NCBI GenBank assembly: GCA_001574975.1 | Contig: KQ965742.1 | Span: forward strand, 315,696-379,695 | DNA from: Gonapodya prolifera JEL478 | Lineage: Eukaryota; Monoblepharomycota; Monoblepharidomycetes; Monoblepharidales; Gonapodyaceae | Reading direction: 5' to 3' | DNA length: 64,000 bases | Part shown: positions 57,778 to 64,000 of the stretch, piece by piece | Position numbering within the stretch: position 1 is the stretch's first letter | Layout of the letters: every line of letters begins with the position of its first letter | Translations under genes and position numbers: made by a program | Notes under the pieces: generated by a model | The model's input: only the letters and a program-made list of their open reading frames with translations | Told to the model about the DNA's origin: nothing | Databases searched by the model: none

Positions 57778-60700
57778 TCATGACGCTCGGCGATTCCACA
57801 GCCAACTACCAATTCCTTTCAGCTGCGATCCCGCAAAAGGAACTCGGTCCATCGCGGCTTGCGATGGTGAACGCGGAGGTAAGCTTGGGGGCGCAGGTAT
57901 CAGCGCGGGAGCCAATACCGGGATCTGTTTCAACAAAATGAGTGACAACAGGTGACCAGCAGCACATTCCACAGCACTCACGGGTGCCACCACGTCCAGT
58001 CCGAGTTGGAACAGTCGGTCCGACAAGCTCTGCGGCTTCGGTTCCTGTTCGACGACTGTGTTACGAGATGCTGATCCCCGTCTCGCGGAACGCCTCAAGT
58101 TGCGTGAGAGATTGTCCTCAGCGCTCGTCGTCCCCTTGCCGATCGCATCCAATCTTCCAGTCACATTCTCTTTCCTTGACATAGTAGGGCTACCATTGGT
58201 GGAATCTTTGGTCCCATCTTTGATTATACCTCCCACGACACCCTCCACGATTCTCCATACAACAGGATCGTTGACGTATCCTTCGCCGAGAGGACCAGTC
58301 ATTCGTCGGAGGAAACCAGTCCATCTATCCAATCCGTACTCTTCATTGCATCGCTCGAGGTGGTCCCACACCTTCTCCGCAACCAGCTGCGGTATGTGGA
58401 GAGCGGCGCTTACCGACGTGCTTGCAGCGGAGTAAGCCTTTTGAAACAGCGATGGAGACGGGTCCACCTTACGGGCATCAGAAGATCCGCGCCGTTTTCC
58501 TTCAGCACTTTCATACCCATACCCAAGTTCATCGTCGTTATCATCCACCTCTGAACCATATGAAACGACTTCACCGTGGTTATCCACTAAAAGATAACCC
58601 CGGGCGCGATGAGTGCTGGGCTTTCCTACCTCCGAGGATCGCGCCAAACGTGCACCTGGAACCGAAAGCTGCGTCATATGGACAGATGCGGAATCTCTAC
58701 TCCTGGCTCGTTTATGTCGCTTTCGAACACCTCCACTGCGGGTACGCTGTCGCCTGTTTGCGTTGGCAATCGCAGCGCTATCGACGATCTTGTGTAGCAT
58801 CCGATCAATGGCGCCAGAGATGCCAGTTCCTACGCCATTCACGGCGCCTTGGCCCAAAGAGGTCGGATTCCTTCGAGAAACCTTGAAAGACCGTCGAGGC
58901 TCGAACAAACCAATCCCAATCTCTGCCGCTAACCCTCCGTTCACGTTTTGGAGCCCCATCGGGCTGAGCGGGCCGCTGAAGAAGTCCTCTGTAAAGAACA
59001 CGCTGACCCATTTGCCCTTCATCTCTTCTGGCATGGGAATCTCCGCGGGATCCGCAACCCAGCTCATAAATGATCCAAGCGTGATTATGGTTCGGAAGGT
59101 CAGAGGGGAAGGATCCCGAACAAATGGTTTGGATCCAGGTGTGGTGGCAGGTCTTGGGGGAGTCCCAGTGCTAAACAACGTCTGTCCGTTTTGCTCGCTG
59201 TCACGTCTCGGCGACAAAGGAGAAACACCAGAAACAGAGTATGACGATCCAGCAGTTGAAAGTCCCGAGTCTGATTCAATATCCGACACGAGAGCATCAG
59301 AATCGTCCGTCGTCAGTCCTTCAAAAGCGTCTCTGCGATAATCGCTGTGTTTGTTCATGCGAACATTCTCGAACACCTCTTTATGACGATTCAACATCAT
59401 TTGGGCAAAGAAACCGCCAATACTGTGTCCAACAACTACGAGATTCGCAGGCTTCTTGGATGTGTATCCCATGTGGCGAAGTGTTTCGGTAAGAGTTGCA
59501 AGAGCACTTCGTGTGCCTTCGATGATGGAGTATTGGATAGGAGCCTCGGTTAGAGCGCTATCAAAATCTTTGTAAGGAACCAAATGAACCATCGAATTAG
59601 AGTGGGCACGACATACCTTACGACAAACGCAAAGTTTTCAAGAACAACTTTTCGGAGACCCATCCAGCGCCACCACCGCCGCCAGCGTCCAACGCCCAGC
59701 CCTCCTTTTATAAGTTCTTGCACAGTTAAAGCTGCACCCACTGCGGCCCCCACAACTCCTTTAGCCTTGGAGTCGGAGCCATTACCGGCGAGGATTCCTT
59801 CTTCCCCTGTGCCCTCCATCCACACCATTCCTTCTTCTGGATCCCACGTCCAGCCACCATTATCTCTGGAAAGAAAACCTTCCCAACGAGAGTGCCGGAA
59901 CGCGTCCCCAATAGATGTGTAATCAACTACGGCAAGCATTGCCTCAACTTTGCGTTCCTGCTGCAACGATATCCGACGGACAAGAGTGCTAAACCCCTTG
60001 ACGGCATTAGCAATTTCGTCCTCATAGTCTGGACCCGTTACCATTCCTGGAAGGTACAGGAAGACTATATTTTCTTTGTCCGCAGAAGGCCCCGTAAAAG
60101 ATGGCGTCAGGGGGCGCAAGTCCAGGTGGAACGGGTACGGCGCGTGTGAGTCGACAGGAAAGAAAAAGGGATTCGGTAGATAATTAAAGAGGTTCAGGTA
60201 AGACGAAGTGAACCTGACAGATGTGGGGACATCACGACGTGTTGCATCTGACACTGTTGAAACAGCTTGATCAGGTTGGGAGTCATCCTCATCCGAGCTG
60301 GTAGTGGCAACTGGTCTTTTGAAGAACACACCAGTTGCAGCATCAGAGGGTCTCGAAGTTGTCCCCAAGGTGTCTGATGACGGCTTAGCTTTGCCTCGTG
60401 AGACCTCGCGTTTCCGCTTATGTTCTTCTTTTCGGGATGTCGCAATGGCCACCACTTCTTTTTCCCATTCCACAAGCATCGCCCCAACTTTTCGACCTAT
60501 GAGCTCATATACACCTTCATCCTGCCATGATCAATTTAAGCAATCACGTATACGAAATCAAAATCCTCGACGTTTACTCACGACTGGGTATATCGCATGA
60601 CTATATCCGTCGGCGTCCGCGTGGGCAAAAACTTTGTTACCCCGGTAACAACGACAAAATACCGCTTACAGCATACCTGATTGGGGTCCACTTCAATGGA

Positions 60701-62416
60701 GTGGACATCATATCAAGCCAGAAAATAACATTCGCGAGCTCCTGAATAGTGGAAGCCCATGACGCCATTACAGGAAGAACCGAATCCTCCCCGAGACTGC
60801 CAGGGACACGAGCTGCCGAAGTACCCATCCCAAACCTCTTTACTAGGCTCTGTGGAAGGAAAGGCAGTTCCACATCTTTGACGCGGTTCTCCTCATAAAC
60901 ATTTGCAAGTGGGCTGGCTAGAATGTCAGATGCTGAGTAAAAAAGTTTCAGTCTTTCCGAATTCAAATGAGTACAAACAGAGAAAGCACAACACGAACGG
61001 TAGAACAAATTTATCCATTCAATAGAGTCGGGAATCTGACGAATAGCTGGGCGATGCGGATACTATGACGGGGAGTATGAGACACATTCAAAACGCGCTC
61101 TAATAAGTCACACCTGCCATCCACAAGGGCTTCCCATTGTGATGTACACTTTACAGTTCTTCAGGAGTTTCATGCCTGCAACACCAAGCCTCTCTTCCCA
61201 ACGTTGGAAGTGTGGAACGTCCAAGTTTTCTTCCGCAGTTGTTGCAGACGTCGGCAATGGTCCCACTCCACCATGATGAGGGCGAGAACCTTGAGCAACT
61301 TCGACATTCTTGTCCTTCCACTCCACATAGTGTCGATATTCGCTGAGGAATTCGGTTGAAATACTGCTTCCCATTGAGTAGGCGACAACCATAAGAGGAA
61401 TATTTTGACTATCGTCTTCTTCGTGTGAGGACAGGGAAGGACCAGAGGACTGCGCTGCAGTTGGTGACAGTGGTACGTCTGTCAAGCGACACTGCAAGGC
61501 GAGGTGACGAACAGCGTCACAGATGAGGCCATAAATATGTTCCCTTTACACGAAAGGGTGTTTAAGTGATCCGCAATGCACTTGTTCAGGGTCGACTTGC
61601 CTTTGGATTGCATCCGAGTGAAACCGGAAAAACGTGCTGAGCATATACATTAGGGGTTGCCTCAGTGCGGTATCGACTTTACTCAGCAGCCAAGAGGTGC
61701 CAAACCCATTTTCCATCCATCGGGCGAACATGGAGCTGGGAGCACTGCTTGGATGACCATTCACAAAACCAGGGTTTCCCCAACCACCGCCAGAACTGCG
61801 TATTCGCTCATTGGCTTCAACTTGATTTTGATACAAAAGAGAGGAGTAATCGATGGAGGCACTGGCGACGTTGTGCAGTGTGTATCTTCGAACGTGACGA
61901 AGGAGGCATGACAGAACCGTTCGGTTTAATATGTGGACCTTATCCGGCAGCATCAATCCGTGAATATACAGTACTGCTGCAGACGCGGCATCTGTTTTCC
62001 GGTTGGTCAAAAGGTGAAAGCCACGACTCAAACCGAGTTACAAATGACTCACATTGTTGCCTCGGGCCAAATTGAGATTCCTCTTGGGGACCTTCGGTGA
62101 ACGGTAAGGACTCTTCATATTCCACGTGCGAGTCTATCGGGCTACCAGCTCGTGGCTGGAAAGAAGGTGCAGTTGATGTCACAGAGATAGGTGTCGTGGG
62201 GCGACTTGGACCGCGACTCGGCGCATACCGAGAACTGGCAACGCTAGTGCTCGAGCCAGTTCGCTTCAAAAGAGGTATCGGAGTCGGCGCGAATCCATTG
62301 AGTGCATCCTCAAGAGAGGACAGGTAATCCACATGCTTCGCCGAAAATCCAGTTTCAAGCTCATCGATAGTGGGAAAGTGCAAAGGCTCTTCATCTTCTT
62401 CGGAAGCGTCAGCCAT
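57778..62416 (-). CDS. Large protein with two alpha/beta-hydrolase-like domains
   Basis: ATG at 62414-62416 (MADASEEDEEPLHFPTIDEL). After a disordered stretch the first fold shows AAVLYIHGLMLPDKV (oxyanion-strand type HG), then IPLMVVAYSMGSSISTEFL (nucleophile-elbow-like A-Y-S-M-G) and LLKNCKVYITMGSP. A linking exon (IQELANVIFWLDMMSTPLKW) leads to EGVYELIGRKVGAMLVEWEK and a charged linker. The second fold shows IVFLYLPGMVTGPDYEDEIA, then PANLVVVGHSIGGFFAQMML (G-H-S-I-G nucleophile elbow) and FRTIITLGSFMSWVADPAEI. A long C-terminal region has Ser- and Arg-rich disorder with hydrophobic helices (WRIVEGVVGGIIKDG, SLILLKQIPVLAPALIP), ending SWLWNRRAS with TGA at 57778-57780. The layout resembles large lipase/esterase-type proteins, but I cannot name the family. 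That all exons form one gene is inferred from frame continuity and the absence of a convincing internal start and stop. Confidence 0.65.
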
Positions 62417-62585
62417 CAGCTGGGTCCTTCAGCGGTGCAGTTTGGAGCAATCACGTGAAAGCGGGGAGATCCGCGTTCGGAACAAGTCAACCTCAGACTT
62501 GGAGAACATGAACACTTTCAATATCGATGTAGTCAACAGTCTATATATATATCACACCTCAATGACGAGATGAGATGAATAAATA

Positions 62586-64000
62586 TCAGGTGCTGAGCGA
62601 CTTTTTTACAAATGACCGAAATATGTCCCATTTCTTTCTATAAACGAGATACTTGAAGCGTCTCGTGAGCTCATCTTTGGATTGTCCCCACAGTGGGTCC
62701 GGGGACAGGAGGGGCTTGTCTTCCTGACTACGCAACCGCACTCTAACATCTGGGATTGACATGGATGCGACCTCAACAGTAGTGCGACAGCGAACAGTCA
62801 CAGAACTGGTAACATTAGACGAGCTTTCACTGTCTGAGGCACCCAGAACAGCAATTTGGCCAAAATACTGGTAAGGTTCGTAAGAGCCCAGCCAGATTTC
62901 CAATGTACTGCTCTCCTGATTCTCCCACGGACGGTTTTGAAAGGCGTACCTTGACTGCTTCAGTGAACTTCCGTTTAGTTTTGACGATGTATGCTCTTCC
63001 GCAACTGGTCGGGTCAACTTTTTCCACTCGTTCTCTGTAGATTGGCGATCGGAGCGGCTGACGGTAATCTCAGCAAAAACATCGCAAATGCCTTTCTTCA
63101 AGATGTAAAATCTATCAACGGGGGATCCTCGACGAATGATCGTTGCCCCAGCAGGATAGGTGCTCATTGCGAGTACATTAGCGATGGATTCGTGAACTCC
63201 CGGAGGCAGATCCTTCGTAAGGGGTGCTTCAGATAGAAATAAAGCTTTGTCCTTGTGGTCTTTGCGATGGATGAAGCGCAAAATCCGTACATAATCCTCT
63301 TTCTCGGCTCGAAGAAGTAAACAAGGAACAACCGTAAAGATTGTTGCCATTCGACGAGCGTCGTTAATCAAAGAAAGCTCCCCGAAGCCGTCTCCGGTGA
63401 CAAGATGTGCGACTCTGACCATGGGAGCTCCGGAGGACGGTCGAAGGTCGTCTTCAAACTCTCTCCGCACGATGACATCGACTTGTCCTTGTAAGACGAC
63501 ATACCAGGATGTTCCGCGGTCTCCTTGATTAAAGACAACACGGTGGGCGTCGAAGTCATCCAATTGAAGCACACCACAAAGTTCCAAAAGAAGGAATTCG
63601 CTAAGACTTTGAAACGCTTTTAAATGCCTCAGGAGCTCAAACAGTTGCTTCCGGTCTTCAATTGTCCGCTCGATTGGTTTCTTTGAAAGGAGAGCTGTAA
63701 CTCTTTGGAGACGTTCTGAATGGTGGTTTCCAATGGTACTACGACGAGCGCGGTGGCTTGACACTTGCACGATTTCGGACACAGAGTGAGGGTTAAAGGG
63801 GGAATCAGGAGGCTTTGAGTTTTGATCGGCCTTTGCAGCCCATTTTCTGTAAATGTTGTCTCCGACTGCTGGATGTTCTCCGTCATGCACTTCACGTACG
63901 AGAAGTTTATGGGGAAGATGCGTTGCACCAGCATCGTTTTCATTCGCCGGCAGAGCTCCTTGTCGGCCAGTCAATTCGAGGTGTTCCTGTGTACTTCCTT
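62586..64000 (-). CDS. Protein with two cyclic-nucleotide-binding domains (partial, runs off window)
   Basis: A single uninterrupted frame from the right window edge to the stop at 62586, about 470 codons, so the 5' end lies outside. Near the edge it reads EHLELTGRQGALPANEND, then IEDRKQLFELLRHLKAFQSL. The first cNMP-binding fold has VVFNQGDRGTSWYVVLQGQV, then GDGFGELSLINDARRMATIF, which matches the phosphate-binding-cassette pattern (FGELAL....RAATV). The second has GATIIRRGSPVDRFYILKKG, a Ser-rich insertion, and YFGQIAVLGASDSESSSNVT with TVRCRTTVEVASM, a much weaker cassette that may not bind nucleotide. No kinase or channel domain follows. Overall it resembles CNBD-type proteins linked to sperm or flagella in animals, or a divergent PKA regulatory relative lacking the usual inhibitor motif. 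The lack of introns over 1.4 kb is notable here. Confidence 0.8.
   Translation of the reverse strand, partial: GSTQEHLELTGRQGALPANENDAGATHLPHKLLVREVHDGEHPAVGDNIYRKWAAKADQNSKPPDSPFNPHSVSEIVQVSSHRARRSTIGNHHSERLQRVTALLSKKPIERTIEDRKQLFELLRHLKAFQSLSEFLLLELCGVLQLDDFDAHRVVFNQGDRGTSWYVVLQGQVDVIVRREFEDDLRPSSGAPMVRVAHLVTGDGFGELSLINDARRMATIFTVVPCLLLRAEKEDYVRILRFIHRKDHKDKALFLSEAPLTKDLPPGVHESIANVLAMSTYPAGATIIRRGSPVDRFYILKKGICDVFAEITVSRSDRQSTENEWKKLTRPVAEEHTSSKLNGSSLKQSRYAFQNRPWENQESSTLEIWLGSYEPYQYFGQIAVLGASDSESSSNVTSSVTVRCRTTVEVASMSIPDVRVRLRSQEDKPLLSPDPLWGQSKDELTRRFKYLVYRKKWDIFRSFVKKSLST

Overview
The window looks like nuclear DNA from an early-diverging, zoosporic (chytrid-like) fungus. Genes are closely packed on both strands and are cut by many short GT-AG introns. 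Single-copy eukaryotic genes sit beside genes typical of organisms that build a motile flagellum: a KIF6/KIF9-type kinesin-9, a basic coiled-coil protein divergent from it, and a protein with two cyclic-nucleotide-binding folds. A condensin II-specific subunit (D3), a gene set thought to be missing from most Dikarya, points the same way. The placement is inferred from gene content and intron style; no rRNA or other marker is present to prove it. All exon structures below were joined by eye from splice-site phase and protein-family alignment from memory.

Layout. 1-0.9 kb: RNA polymerase II subunit RPB11 (5' end unresolved). 1.4-3.9 kb: a carboxymuconolactone-decarboxylase-like gene and a DUF455 ferritin-like gene, both minus strand. 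3.9-7.5 kb: mostly unassigned, with one short hypothetical gene. 7.5-12.6 kb: kinesin-9 and a coiled-coil gene, head to head. 12.9-18.6 kb: complex I 49-kDa subunit (NDUFS2), CENP-X/MHF2, Arp2/3 subunit ARPC5 and a nitronate monooxygenase. 18.7-20.4 kb: a small membrane protein and a hypothetical coiled-coil protein. 20.7-27 kb: condensin-2 subunit D3. 27.3-33.2 kb: a FAM210/DUF1279-like mitochondrial protein, a six-finger C2H2 protein and a small membrane protein. 35.5-38.9 kb: a POT/PTR2 peptide transporter. 39.2-45.9 kb: a long coiled-coil protein with a centrosomin CM1 motif. 46.8-51.8 kb: a small secreted protein and a large disordered protein. 51.8-55.6 kb: repeat-rich, gene-poor DNA. 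56-57.5 kb: a PPX1/prune-type DHH phosphatase. 57.8-62.4 kb: a very large protein with two alpha/beta-hydrolase folds. 62.6 kb to the end: the cyclic-nucleotide-binding protein, cut by the window edge.

The most striking feature is an abundance of micro-exons. The peptide transporter needs internal exons of 13, 8, 17, 20, 9, 6 and 16 nt plus a 9-nt first coding exon. NDUFS2 needs consecutive 11- and 10-nt exons, the carboxymuconolactone-decarboxylase-like gene an 8-nt exon, and the nitronate monooxygenase a 16-nt exon. In each case the micro-exon restores the reading frame and supplies the residues expected at that point in the family. Automated gene calls would be likely to break here. I saw no CRISPR array, tRNA, rRNA, virus-like element or intact transposon. 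Several local duplications occur in gene-free stretches.
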